NCBI RefSeq assembly: GCF_000264905.1
Contig: NW_006763131.1
Coordinates: 1,227,253 to 1,291,252, forward strand
Direction: 5' to 3'
Length of the DNA: 64,000 nucleotides
Source: Stereum hirsutum FP-91666 SS1
Taxonomy: Eukaryota > Basidiomycota > Agaricomycetes > Russulales > Stereaceae
Part shown: positions 37,154 through 49,223 of the stretch, piece by piece
How the letters are laid out: every line of letters begins with the position of its first letter
How positions within the stretch are numbered: position 1 is the first letter of the stretch
Notes under the pieces: model-generated
Seen by the model: the letters and a program-made list of their open reading frames with translations, nothing else
What the model was told of the DNA's origin: nothing
Databases searched by the model: none
Translations under genes and position numbers: made by a program

Positions 37154-37882
37154 TCACTGACACTCGCGCCCTCGGGCATTTAGGCTCACGCACGCCCGCA
37201 CCCAAAAACCAAGATCCATCTCATAATAACTTACAGTATCTGGCAGATGGAGATCTTCCGAATCCCGAATCGTCCTTGTCTTAAATCTTAGGCCTGTCAC
37301 CGTCACCGATCGCGATGCCTTGATATTTTTTTCTTTCTCTCTTTTTGCTTTGGCTTGCTGGCCGAATCCCGACGGGCGAGATGCGGATGCGGTGGTTGGT
37401 CTTCGGTTGGTCTGGATGTGATCTACGATTTTCTTTTTTTGGTTTTTGCGGGCAGATGAGATGATGACAAGTGATCGGGTTCTGGTTTTTTTGGCCGTGT
37501 CCGATGAGGTCGATGAGTCGACGTCGTCGTACGTTCCTGTGCTGAGTCTCTTCGTTGTGTCAGAGTGGACTGGGGAGCGTTGCGAAGTTGCCGAACGACC
37601 GATGCAAGCATTTCTTGTAGATTTTTTCTCTCTCTGTGCATTTTTCTTGTCGCGTATGCTTGCTATGGCCCTTGGACCTTGGTTGAAGCCGAGGAGTTCC
37701 TCAGAATTAAGCTGTACAGTGCTAGCCATAAGGCCAAGCCACGACTCCGCATTACTAGCGTCGATGCCGGTAAATTCTTCGCCAATCACCGTTGACCGGG
37801 TTGCAGCCAGCATCCCTGCAGCGAATCCAGGTCCAGTCATGATGTATGATTCAACGCCGCTGCTGTAAACTCCCGTGTGCAC
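37154..37882 (-). CDS. Possible hypothetical basic protein (low confidence)
   Basis: A 242-codon frame with no intron. It is Ser/Thr/Lys/Arg-rich (KKNAQREKKSTRNACIG region) and unrecognised. A candidate start in good register opens MTGPGFAAGML at about 37840. The opposite strand is also open for 140 codons (37446-37868), so the openness may be compositional. It stands alone in a gene-poor tract, with no domain or membrane segment. Confidence 0.25.
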   Translation of the reverse strand: MHTGVYSSGVESYIMTGPGFAAGMLAATRSTVIGEEFTGIDASNAESWLGLMASTVQLNSEELLGFNQGPRAIASIRDKKNAQREKKSTRNACIGRSATSQRSPVHSDTTKRLSTGTYDDVDSSTSSDTAKKTRTRSLVIISSARKNQKKKIVDHIQTNRRPTTASASRPSGFGQQAKAKREKEKNIKASRSVTVTGLRFKTRTIRDSEDLHLPDTVSYYEMDLGFWVRACVSLNARGRECQ

Positions 37883-40800
37883 ACCCTGTATGTATGTACA
37901 GCTGTTGGCCCGTAAGCAGGCCCGATATCACGCGGAAATGGAGACGTTCTGTTCTGTCGTAAGATATTCAATCGCTGAGCCGATTCAAGAAGGTTTTCTG
38001 TGGATCGCTGGGCCGTGCATTCGGGTCACAGTCTGCAGGCTGATTCTTCCCGTAGGCCAATAACTACTCATTAATTTCATGTGTGTATGTATGCACGTAT
38101 GAACAGGCTAGCATTTATATGTACCGGTCGTCGCGCCCGCTCTTTTCGTGCCATCGGACGAGACGAGACGAGACGAGCCTGCCAGAACATGCTAGATCTC
38201 ACAAGCACCCACCCACGGGAACAATTGCAAGCAGCCGCGTGCTCGCAAACGTCGGTTCGTGGAAGGACTTTGTAAAATGTACCTTCGGCAGTCGGAAGCA
38301 AGGCAGGTCGGAAGTCGGAAAAGTCGCGGTGAAGGATTCGAGCTTCAGAAGGGGGGTCCGAGAAATTTACTAGCACGGCACTAGTAGACTGGCTGTAGTG
38401 CGAGATTTGCGAGTTTTTACAACTGGGATCCACATGACATCGTTATCCTGGCGATGTCATGTCATTCGAACGGGGGTTGACGTCGTTGCTGTCGTTCTAT
38501 GTCTATGCGATTCAGACATGGATAGACATTTTTGCATATCAGAAGCTTGAAGAGATTCGGACGGGTTTGGTTAGCCTAGGAGGCTGGCGTTGGCAAGCAA
38601 GAGGCAAAGAGGATTCGAGACGGAGAAAGAGAAGAAGACTCAGCTACGATAAGTACGGGAAGAGATGTTTCTCCATTCTGCTGACGTTGTTCACCCGGAC
38701 TGTGAGTACCAAGGCTCACATTGACACTGCCCTGCGGCGACCATGTATAGACGGGAGATACCGGGTCTTCTTCTGTTCGTTCTGCGGGTCGTGGCGCAAG
38801 TAAGAGTAAACCACAGCTGTATTAGGGTTCCTCGTCATGAACGTGGAACATAGGCTTTCGTATACAGTCCGTATATTATGCGTTGCGCCCATGAACACAA
38901 ACTATCGCGGAGACCACATACCCTAAGCGTAGACGTATACGAACCACCATTAGAATGAAAAGCTTACGACCGCACGGCCTTTCCCATCCTCTCGTCGAGC
39001 TTCCAGTCGTGCCACAACTCCCGACGGTTCCGAATCCGAATGAGAATCTTCGTTCCTCCAGGGTCGTCGTCGTACATACTGCATACGACTAGGCCCTCAA
39101 TAAATCACATTACATTATCCAGGTCAGACGACGGTAATGAGCGGCATCGCGCCGGCACTGTGAACATGTAAGGAGACAGCAAGGGCGAAACACCTTGGAA
39201 TTTCGGGAGCTTGCAGGAAGGGAGCTTACACTGCAGGGTCGAAATAGGCGCTAGGAATGGAGCCATTGTTTCCAGCGAGAGAAGACGAGAACGGAGAAGA
39301 AGGTTTCTTTTTGTCTCGGAACGTCTAGTAGAGGGGTTACCTTACGTTACTACGCCACACGACCTGCCGACAAGTTACGAATCATCATGGATAAGTATCA
39401 ATCCCTTGTGGCCCGGAGCAGCCTAGGGGAGCGTGTATTGAGCATGTTCGAGAGTTACATGCGACTGGGTTTGACGTGCTTCGCTTTCGCCCGATGTACT
39501 GACATCGATTTCGGGTCGTCGTTGTGATAATTATGAATTCAAGCTCCGCGAAGGAAAGTGTGAACGCCGGATGCGGGCCCAGGCGTTGTTCGGTATGAAT
39601 TATTAGTATTAGTGTGTGCTCGCGATGATCATTTCTGTTGCCCTCAAAACCACAATGCCACGACCTGAGCGGGTCATACGTATCTCCATTTCGGATGGCC
39701 CAAACTGAGGCAAATGCAACGAACGGGATGTAAGGATGGAACGTACCGGCGTTCTTCTCGAGGCACTGCTGCCCAGTACCGACCATCCAGACCGTCGCGA
39801 CGTTACTTCACACTTAATTGGCACAGCCCTCGCGATTGGATTGGGTGGGTATGCAGATGCCCGACGGTGATAACAAAGGAACCAAGGGAAGGAACGCGCT
39901 CGATGTGATCATGAACGCACGACGGATCTACAGACTACGACCACCCCTCAGTCCGGATCGCCGCGCGGCGGGGGATGCAGTATGGCGGAGGGATGAGAAG
40001 AAGGGTCGAGAAGAAGATGGTGGTGATGATTCGGGAAGCGTAGCGGCGGGAACGAGGTTTGAGGTCGTAGCCACGGTCACGGAGCCGGGTGTTCTTGACT
40101 TATCGTATGTTTGATCAGGACTGGAGTTGCCAAAAAAGACGTTCGTAAGTAGTTCGCCAAAGATGGAATCATGACGGATGACCATGTTAGGGAAAGGCCC
40201 AAACGAGTGTATTTCACACCAACATGTATGTTGAGCAAAGTCACGGGTCCCGGTCTATGCAGGGACACCATCCTCGCGGCACAAGCATGCCCGAAGTGAC
40301 GCAAGGATCAAGTATAGCTGTAGGTCGAACAAGATCAGATCCAGACAGCTAAAAGTGATGGAGTCTAAAGGAGGAGGGGATGACAAAGGCGCAGCCTGTG
40401 CTAGAGTGATTCTGGTGGAGATACGTCGCTCAACGTCGGACGAAGATAGATGGTGGCCCCAACTGCGTCGTTCGCTTCTCTGAAGCGAGGTGTGGCGTGG
40501 AGGAAGTAAATCAGAAACAGAGAGTCGGAGTCGAAATCCTTAGTAGAGCCTCCGAGGGACCATACTTACGCAGACTACCATATTGGCAGAGAACCCCTTC
40601 ATGTGCGTTGGCTCGCTTGCACTTCGCTGTGGAAGAATCATTTATACTAGCACATACTTTGAGCCCAGTAGACCCTCCGCATCCAGGGACCTACAGTACG
40701 AATGGTATGGAGCTCCATCCGCATGCGGATCGTCTCTTGCATGTACTGTTTCCTTGATTCAAGCAACCCCTAGTAGTCAGGAGCAACAAAGGAAGGCGTC

Positions 40801-42136
40801 CATCAGACGCCACGAGACGTGGTGGATGAGAAATGAGAACCAACAAGAGAATAAACATGCACGTACTTACATGCCACGGGTTGTCGTACGAGGTATAGCT
40901 CGAACATTCCGAACCACATCCGCATATTGTCAAGATGCGGCGCACGACGAGTCCGAGCCTGAAGCTTGAGGAACAGCCGGCTGCGAAAGCTTATAAAATT
41001 ACCGTGTTGGAAGGGCAAGAAATAAGTGCATCGCGGATGTCATGATCATCTACGTCGCGAGATTAATCATTCAATGATCCATACCAAGAGCGGGATGAGC
41101 ACGGCCATCCTGTGGCGTAGGACCTCCGCGAAACATGACCGCAGGAGATGTATATTGCCTTGCTATCGCCATGATGAGGGTCGCACCGTCCGCGGCCGTT
41201 GCGGTCAAATACAGGAACAATTATGGGTGTGTGTCCGAGTCAGGAGCAGGCGCCATGGACCTGAGAATGGAAATGTTTAAACACCCAGGCGCCACGTCGG
41301 AGACACGGCGTATGGAAGCAATGTGTAGGAGTGGGCTATAGGCGAGCTACTCGCAGTGAGATGAAAGATCCTCAAAATGGCCTGAAAGGCCCTAGTCAAG
41401 TAAGCACCATTCAATTCCAAGCACGGATGGAGATATGAGAGGAAAGCGATGTCGATACACCACAGACTCAAGAAGAATAGCTGGCCACGGGTGCGTTATA
41501 CCGTGTATGATGTTTACCGGACCAAGCGTGATACACACCAAGCATTCGATTCCTCAAGAACGCGGCGTCATGGGAGCGCCCTACCGTTCTCTGCTCGGCA
41601 AGCAAAAATTTCCTGCGTTTCATCCAACGAAAGGTAGGCGCTACGTTCTGTGGAATGACGGCGACGAAAGTCTGCATAGTTAATTTTGACCACGAAAGTT
41701 TGCCACCGTGTATTAGTGACGAGAATGAAAGCCGGCGTGGTTAAATTAGACAAGGCCCAATCTTTCAGCGCATTGGCCAGAAGCAGACCATACCTCGGAT
41801 CAAGAGAGAATGCCCACGGTAAGCATGAGGATCGCGCCCAACACTGTGCCTCTTCCGGAGCAAGAGAACGGGAAGAACCATGGCGTATCACAAAGGGGAC
41901 CGCCCTGAAAGGAGATAATCGCACTTCGAGTTTGGGCGAGCGATGATGCGCATCTGAGAATTACGCGTAGAAGTTTCGATCTATATGGAGACAGAGCGTG
42001 TGTCGGATCACATTGCTGGATTCGACCCAACTTAAACACCTATACCTGATTCAGCACAGGCTTGGCCAGAAGCGGGAAGAATGCTATGCTTATGGCTTAC
42101 CCACAATACCTGGGATGAAATGTTGATGTCTTTTTA
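37883..42136. other. Gene-poor stretch with a GACGA microsatellite
   Basis: No supported gene in about 4.2 kb. A short pentamer run of gacga lies at about 38157-38178. Minus-strand frames near 40.0-40.3 kb and 41.6-42.0 kb have partly protein-like composition, but I could not link them into an exon chain. Confidence 0.4.
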
Positions 42137-42709
42137 TTAACCCCGCGGACGACGAATGAGATTGTCGACGTGCATGTTGGAAACGACGTCGAAATCATTG
42201 ACACGAGCTTCATCGATCGGAAAGCGCCAACGTATATCTCGTAGCGCGGCGACGTAGATGGCTTGCGGATTACTGTGATTATCTCAAAAGCGTTCAACTG
42301 ACGACGAGGCTCCGAGATATGTATGAAGGCCCCTTGACGCCGTCAGTAGTCATGCTGTGTGATAGTCCTCGGTGGAGAAAGTGTTGCTTTACAACTTTAG
42401 AATCATATATAGATAGCGATTGCAACATGCCCGGAGGAGAGGAAGAGAGAGCGGGTTTGCCAGCGTGGCGCGTCTCGAGCGGCGAGACGGAAACGAATGA
42501 TGCAGGAACGCAATGAAACGAAAGGCACGGTGCTTACCGATGAATAATCGTAAAGGGATGAACCAACGTTCGTCGCCGCGTTCTGATGGACCGAGCGTTG
42601 ACTGTTGGGGAAAGGGGCCAAAGCTCCAAACTATATTCGCAGTAAAGCCAGAAGAGGTGCGTCCACGGACAAAGCCAAACCGTGTTAGCCGAACGCCCAT
42701 AGTTCCCAT
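42137..42709 (-). CDS. Possible short multi-exon hypothetical protein
   Basis: The first exon (42709-42538) opens MGTMGVRLTRFGFVRGR and ends at a clear GTAAGC donor; a last exon (42272-42137) reads NPQAIYVAALRDIRWRFPI and ends VDNLIRRPRG-stop. Both look coding and have good splice signals. Their phases do not match directly (one carries 1 base out, the other needs 2 in), so a middle exon near 42300-42400 would be required, and I could not fix it. No family was recognised. Confidence 0.3.
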
Positions 42710-43358
42710 TGCGAAGCTCCAGTTAGTGGGTGTATGGTGCAGGGAACAGCGTATAATAGATGCCAGAGTCATATCGCGTGCACCTTCGAACACCTATAGA
42801 GCATGAAGTCAGGTCGAGAAGAAGGTCATGCCTGGAGTAAGGTGTCGTGAACCATAATCCTCCGCATTCCCATCCGATGCACCGGTTGCACCACCATCTC
42901 ACGAAACCGGAGTGAGCTTTGTAGGATAGGCACCTCAAGAGGACATCAGATAAGACTGGATGGTATATGTCGACTACTGATTTCCACAGACAAGCAACAG
43001 CAACAAGGATAAGTTGTTCGGAACTGGTGTGTAAGAACAGAAGCGAACAAGAAGGAGCAGTTGAGTTTCCCACGACCTCAACTGCACCTAAGAAGCTTGT
43101 TATGGAGGTATTTTCTCACGAGCAACGTGACCCAGCGCCAAGAGCAACAGAGCGAGAGGGCTCGTCGCCATCTCCAACGTCGACCTCATCCTTCTCATCG
43201 CCGCCCTCGACGCCTTCGCGGCTGCCACCTGAGGCCACTCACCCACCAACTTGTGTTCTCTCACAAGTCTTTCACAACCAACCCGCTCGCTTTTATACAC
43301 TCTCACATTCTCTCATATATTCTCGTCTCTGTAGTCGGTGTCCGTCGTTCGTCCAGCT
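42710..43358. other. Intergenic, CHS7 promoter and leader
   Basis: No gene is supported. The last 200 bp upstream of 43359 are C/T-rich (tctctcatatattctcgtct), as expected for a fungal leader. Confidence 0.5.
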
Positions 43359-44735
43359 ATGGGCGTCTCATTCGGCTCATTCGACGCTATCTGTGAAACA
43401 GCGGCGTTGGTAATATGTCCACTCGTTGGAACGGATCAAGGCATTGAGCCAACGTGCTACAGTAGAAATGTAGACATTGCAGGAACACTGATTTTCCAAC
43501 CTGGTGAGCTTTTCGCGGCAATGATCAGGAGATGGGCTTGCTAGTGGGCGGGGATCTGGTTTATTGAGATGGTGGAAATATTACTGACCTTCATTCTCAA
43601 TTGTCTAGCTACATGTTTCATTCACATCGTCGCCATTATCATGACCATTATTATGATCTACCACATACGAAGCAAGTACACTGCAGTCGGTACGTCATAC
43701 ATTCGATGGTCTTGTCATGCAGAATCTGAAATTGGACTGCCAGGTCGGAAGGAGATCGTCATGTTCTTCTATCTTTACGCTATCATCGAGCTGTTGGCCA
43801 TATTCCTCGACTCAAATGTCATTCCCACGGCAAACGCAAGTTACCCAGTATGTATTCTTCCACAAGTCCTCGCTGGCCGTGCGTGCTGATAATCTACTTC
43901 ATCTAGTGGTTTGCAGCTATCTATACCGGCTTAGTAGCTGCCGCCTATGGGTGCATACTTATCAACGGATTCGTCGGCTTCCAATTTGCAGAAGATGGAA
44001 CACCTCTATCACTCTGGGTACGTTCCTCTCCGTCGCCAGCCTTGAGCATCTACTCATTATATTCCTGCTCCTTCTAAATTACAGGGTCTACGTCTAGCCT
44101 GCCTCGTCTTCTTCGGCATCTCGTTCTTTATTGCCATCGCCACATTCAAACAATTCGCCGGCTTCAAGTATTCCAAACCCATTGGTCTCTGGATCATCTA
44201 TATCCTCTGGCCGCTCATCTGTGCAGCCGTATACATCGTCTCGCAACTCATTCTTGTCTTCCGCACGCTCGAAGACCGTTGGCCCATCGGTGACATTGTC
44301 TTCGGAACTGCGTTCTTTGTCATCGCGCAAGTCCTCCTGTTTGCATTCAGTGTCACGATCTGTGACGCCATCAAGCATTACATCGACGGGCTCTTCTTCT
44401 TCACACTCTGCATCCTATTGAGCGTAATGATGATATACAAGTACTGGGACTCTATCACGGTGCGTCTACCAAAATTCATCATGCCACCCTTACATTGCTT
44501 ACACGTCGTTCCCTGCTATTATTAGCGCGAGGACCTCGAGTTCTCAGTCGGGTCGAAGGCAACGGTGTGGGAGGTCAAGGATCCATTGCTCGCGGGTCAC
44601 GAGTACGAGGAAGAGTCCGCCAGCACCTACCACGGTGCACCTGCAAGTCTCGTCGGCGGCGTCAGCGGTCAGAACCTTTACTCGAAAGGAGGTTACGGCG
44701 GTCGAGGCTACCCTCCGTCTTCAGAACGGTATTGA
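43359..44735 (+). CDS. CHS7: Chitin synthase export chaperone CHS7
   Basis: CHS7 is a polytopic ER membrane chaperone needed for ER exit of chitin synthase III and hence for cell-wall chitin. Six exons (43359-43503, 43609-43689, 43744-43847, 43907-44017, 44085-44459, 44526-44735) join in frame to about 341 aa. Hallmarks: N-terminal [20 protein letters not shown] and [15 protein letters not shown]; then [20 protein letters not shown] with [55 protein letters not shown]; and [14 protein letters not shown]. About seven hydrophobic segments are visible. The C-terminus carries [19 protein letters not shown] and a Gly/Tyr-rich cytosolic tail. Splice sites are all GT-AG. It is convergent with MDV1 downstream. 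Confidence 0.97.
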
Positions 44736-45430
44736 TCAACGTGGAATGTATATTACGACCACTTCTGTCGCCTTTTTGCATACCTCTTCTTCGTCTTGCC
44801 GTGTGGTAACACATGGGAACGTCGTTGTCAGATATCTTTTTCGCATGCATGGACAATTCTTTTTTTCCAATGTTGACTGACCTATGACCACAGACTTTCA
44901 TTATTTGTCGCTGATACGCATACATTCCCGTGTTTCTTCTATATCCCCCTTTTGTCATCTTCCCTCGATGGCACATCCATCACTTCAGAATAGTGGTCGT
45001 ATTTTATGCAATGTGAAGAGTAATTGAATAAGAGGAACGTTGATGTGGCGTTCGTGTGGCGTCAGGGTCGGAGCCGGGGGCTCGGCCACGACAACTCGAC
45101 GCTGGACGGACAAACTCGACGCTGGACGGACAACTCGAACAACCTCTTCGCATAGACATACAATTCGACTCGCAAATTGGCGTCCCACTGATCCAGTGTA
45201 ATACGCTAACCTGACGAGTTGCATTCTAGGAAACTTTTCGAAAATGTTTGTTGGTATATTACATTGTGCTCTCACCTCCCGCCAAGGCTACCTACTCCGT
45301 CCTCTAGCCAGCAAGCAAGGCCACAGTCGTCGAGGACCGTATATGCACTGCGCCTTCCCTCTTCTTCACACAAGCCCACGTTGGTGAAATAATTCAGATT
45401 TAAAGAAGACACGACGATCCACGCAGGGCT
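44736..45430. other. Convergent 3' intergenic region with a 20-bp tandem repeat
   Basis: Gap between the stops of CHS7 and MDV1. It contains a near-perfect double unit acaactcgacgctggacgg at about 45091-45130. No gene seen. Confidence 0.55.
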
Positions 45431-48400
45431 CTACAACGCCCAGATTTTCACCATCGAGTCCCGGCCGCCCGACACGAGATAGCGGTCCATGTATCTCAGC
45501 CTCTCGATCGGTCTCGTGTGCCCGTTCGTCAGCAATGTCGAGTGCTGCATCGACGTCCTGTTATAGACCTGCAAACAGGGCGGCGAGAGCACTCAGTCGG
45601 TCAGAAACGGAGGGACAAGATGAGGAGGGAAGAAAGGAGGAACGAACCTTGACGCCGTTCTCGCCTGCAGCCGCCACGATCTTTCTGCTGTCGAACTGGA
45701 GACCAGTGACGCCGTGGTCGTACTTGATCGTCTCAAAGATGCCGCCTGTACGAAGGTCCCAGATCTAGATTGTTAAGTATCCAGTCTGTCAGCGGGTGGA
45801 AAATCGAAGAGTGAGAGATAATGGGCGTACCCGGATGGACTTGTCTAAACTACCACTGACGACGTGAATCTCGTCAAACTGCAAGGAAGTGACCGGAGCT
45901 GTGTGTCCCAATAATGTCCTATGTGCTTGCCCCGTGCGCACTACAAGGGCAGAGACATCAGTGTTTGCTTCCCACAGATAGCAAGGGAGGACCCAGGTAG
46001 AGAAACACTCACTGTCCCACATCCTGACAGCCCCGTCGCCACTACCACTAACAAGCGCATATCCCCAAAACTGCACCGCACCGACAAAATCCTGATACAT
46101 TTCCCAACTTCCATCCGCATATGGTGGCGTTGGTACAGCAAACGACCCGGAAGCCGCTGCTGCCGCTCCTCCAAATGACAATCCGCCGGGCGAAGCCAAC
46201 CCACCAGGTGCGAACATGGATGATGACATCGAGGCAGTTGCAGCCGGTAATGAAGGAGGCGGATGGGAGATGGCCCAGAGTATGTCCATAGTCATGACGC
46301 ATTGTCCAGTGGTGAGATCCCATTGCCGGAGAGTCTTGTCGGATGCGCCGGAGACGAGGGTATTGTCCTCAAAGTAGATGGTCGACACGGCACGGCTGTG
46401 TCCGCCCAGGACTCTAGCACAAGCACTAGAGGCGTCATGATCATCGTCTTTGTGTTCCGCACCGTCTCTGATGCTACCTCCGCTTTCTGTTCCTCCACCA
46501 TTCACCACAACCCCAGCGTCGCTAGCACTCTCTTCAGGCTCCTCGATGACGTCGCTGAGATGGACCATTCCATGTTCCCATTCATCTTCAGCGTCGACTC
46601 TGCGCAGGTCCCATAACCGAATATTGCCGTCTTCTGAGCCAGTGAGGCATATATGGTCTTCCACCTACGTCATCGTAGTTGAGTAACTCCTCAGTACACA
46701 AATGATGACAACGAAACACACCTGAACGCATTTCACGGTGTCCGTATGTCCTCTGAGTCTTCCAATCTCCTCGCCCGAGAGCAAATCCCATACGATAGGC
46801 TGTGATGAGTCTTGCGAGGCGGTGACAAGGGTGCCGTACGGTTCTGAGAAGTCCAGACCAGTGATTGGTGTTGTGCCACAGTCGAGGGTCTATGTTATCA
46901 ATCAAGTCAGACATCTCCGAGAACTAGGCTTGTACGACCAGATATCTCCCTACCATGAATGCAACGCCTGGCGGGAGCTCGTCATGTTCTGATGGCAGGA
47001 ATGCAGGTCCTGTAAGGCCAACACAATGACCGTCAGTGGCTATAAATAAAGTGAGTCTCGAGAAGAAAAGACGGACCTTTCCGCCTTCTTGAACTCTGGA
47101 TTCGAGACGTAGAAAGTGCACGGGCATTGGGCTCTTCCAGTTCCATGCGTTCCTTCACCATTTCAACTGGCCATATAGTGAGTCAAAAATTTTCCGTTAA
47201 AGGTAGTGAAAAATATTTACGTTCGTCATCCAGCTCCAGTTCTTCCTCCTGGAGTTTCAGCAAGTCATCCTCGAGCTTCTGTCGAATGGCATCTAACGCC
47301 TCGATTTTATGTGTGATTTCCGTGATTTCGCTTTGAATGAGGCTCTGCAGCCGTTATGAGCTTTCTCTCAAGACGCAGAACCTAGACTGTCGTCTCAGAC
47401 AGGCCAACGTAAAAGAACTCACCCTTCGCACATGCATATTCTCCTTATCTCTCTTGATCTCCCCTGTCTGCCTCTCCAACTCCTCCCTCCCAAACACCTT
47501 ATTAGCACTCAGACTCTCCCTTCCTCTCTTCTTCCTCCCTTTCCTTCCCCGTTCCCTCCCCGGCCCCACCAAAACCAACTGATCATCTTCCTCCGCCTCT
47601 TCACTCTCCCCATCCGAAGCTATCAACCCCCTCGCTCCAGCACCCAGCCTCTTCAAGCCCATCCTCGGCGCCTCTACACTCCTCATCCCCCTCCTCCTCG
47701 CCCTTCCCTTGTCCGCACTCGGAATCGTCGCCTCAAAACCTCTCAACAGACTCACACTCCCACCTCCACTTCCGCTTCCACCACCGCCCCCGACACCAAA
47801 TTCGTCCGGCTCATTGCCTATTGGAGAGTCCGGTATAGGAGCGGAGAGTAGTTCGCCTGCCGCCTCTACGATCTCAAGGTCCCGCGAGGTGATGCGTCGG
47901 CTTCCAAGACCTAGACGAAGGGGAGCACGGCCTAGAGTCGCAAAAGAGTGAGCTGAGAGGGTTGATGAGTTGGCAGCGGCGGCATAGGTAGATTGGCCAG
48001 AAGAGGGGGAAATGGTGGCTCGGTTGGCTGAGGCATTAGCTGTTCGGGAGATCATTTTCGGGGTCATGATGACAGGGGCGACTGTAAAGTACAGCGGAGC
48101 GTGTTCAGAATATGAGGGACATATACGAAGTAACGGATAGAGAAGAGAAATACTATCATGTTTGGTGTAATCGGGGTCTCGTGCACGGAATAACAATACG
48201 CCATTGTGTCATTATAAGACAATACGGGCAAATAACCCTCAAAAAGCTTTGGTCAACCCAGTATTCAAAGCACCCTTTCGCTATGATGATATGACACATA
48301 CGCGGTAGGGAAGGTGTGCGATGTCCGGTCGCTGGTGAACAACGGATGGTTTACCATGCTCATGGTAGCCCATGCCGTCCATCCTCACAGCGCACAATCA

Positions 48401-48737
48401 TCTTTGAATATCAGAAGTAGGGTTCTCCTCCACTCCGATACTCAAACAAGGCCAAAGAGGAAGCGAAGAGCCAACGAAACGACAAAGAGAACCACTCACG
48501 ATCCGACAAAATCCTCGACGAATCCGACTTCCTATGTTGAAACGGAGCCAGCAGCGTCCTCGTCACCACGTCAAACTTACTCTCCCCGCTTTTGTTTCCA
48601 TTACCACCCCCTCCACTTCCACTCGCGACATTACCGCCAGCAGTATCGACCGGTGGGGGTGCTGAACGGTTCGTCTTCCTACTTTTGTCGCGAGAGTTCT
48701 CATCTCGGTCGCGCTCCTGGCTGGCCCGTCCGACCAT
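45431..48737 (-). CDS. MDV1: Mitochondrial division protein 1 (MDV1/CAF4 family, WD40)
   Basis: WD40 adaptor that links Fis1 on the outer mitochondrial membrane to the dynamin Dnm1. The proposed start is [15 protein letters not shown] (48737). Exon 1 ends ...SSRIL-S-D at a GTGAGT donor and joins in frame, across an intron of about 410 nt, to [18 protein letters not shown] (about 48070). A Gly/Ser-rich and basic stretch follows, then a coiled coil ([20 protein letters not shown] and EEELELDDE), then seven WD40 repeats: [96 protein letters not shown], and last [23 protein letters not shown] at 45431. The long insertion between WD3 and WD4 is typical of MDV1. The N-terminal exon is the least certain part; an internal start at [10 protein letters not shown] is the alternative. 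Confidence 0.93.
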
Positions 48738-49223
48738 ATACGGCCTGAACGTATGAACGCGTTGTGAAAACGAGAGAGCTTTGAGGAAGCGATTGGGTTG
48801 TGTAAGAGGTTGTTATGGTGTCAGTGGACAAAGAGGTCTTGCTGCCGCTGACACAGTGGAGTCGAGTACGTTATCGTCACGGTTTCGGGTTTCGACGCCG
48901 ACGGTAATATTCTACGTTTTATAATGGCCGCCGTTGCCTGGGACCAAGCTTGAAAGGCAGCGTCGGCTAGCGTCGAGAGCAACAGAGACGCGTTTGTCGA
49001 ATACGGGTGCGCCGTCAAGGGCGCGTACGGAGAACTTTCCTTTCCGAGGGTCGGATGCCAACGCGTTCCTGTTCGCCACTCGCATGTGATACTGTGGCCC
49101 AAGAACAGAAAAGCTTAGAACACGATCTAAGGTGTTTTGTTATAATTATGCCAGAGTTGTGATAAAATGCAACGCGTGGATAAGTAGGTTGGCAAATAAC
49201 GTGTAGGTAGTACAGTATATATA
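48738..49223. promoter_or_regulatory. Probable MDV1 promoter and leader
   Basis: On the minus strand this 486-bp gap contains cattataaaacg (near 48920), a TATA-like element about 180 bp before the MDV1 start. A 93-codon minus-strand frame crosses it, but no splice join to either neighbour was found. Confidence 0.4.

Noticed and set aside
38083..38373. 96-codon frame over the gacga microsatellite
   Set aside because: Open only because of simple repeat sequence; no protein features.
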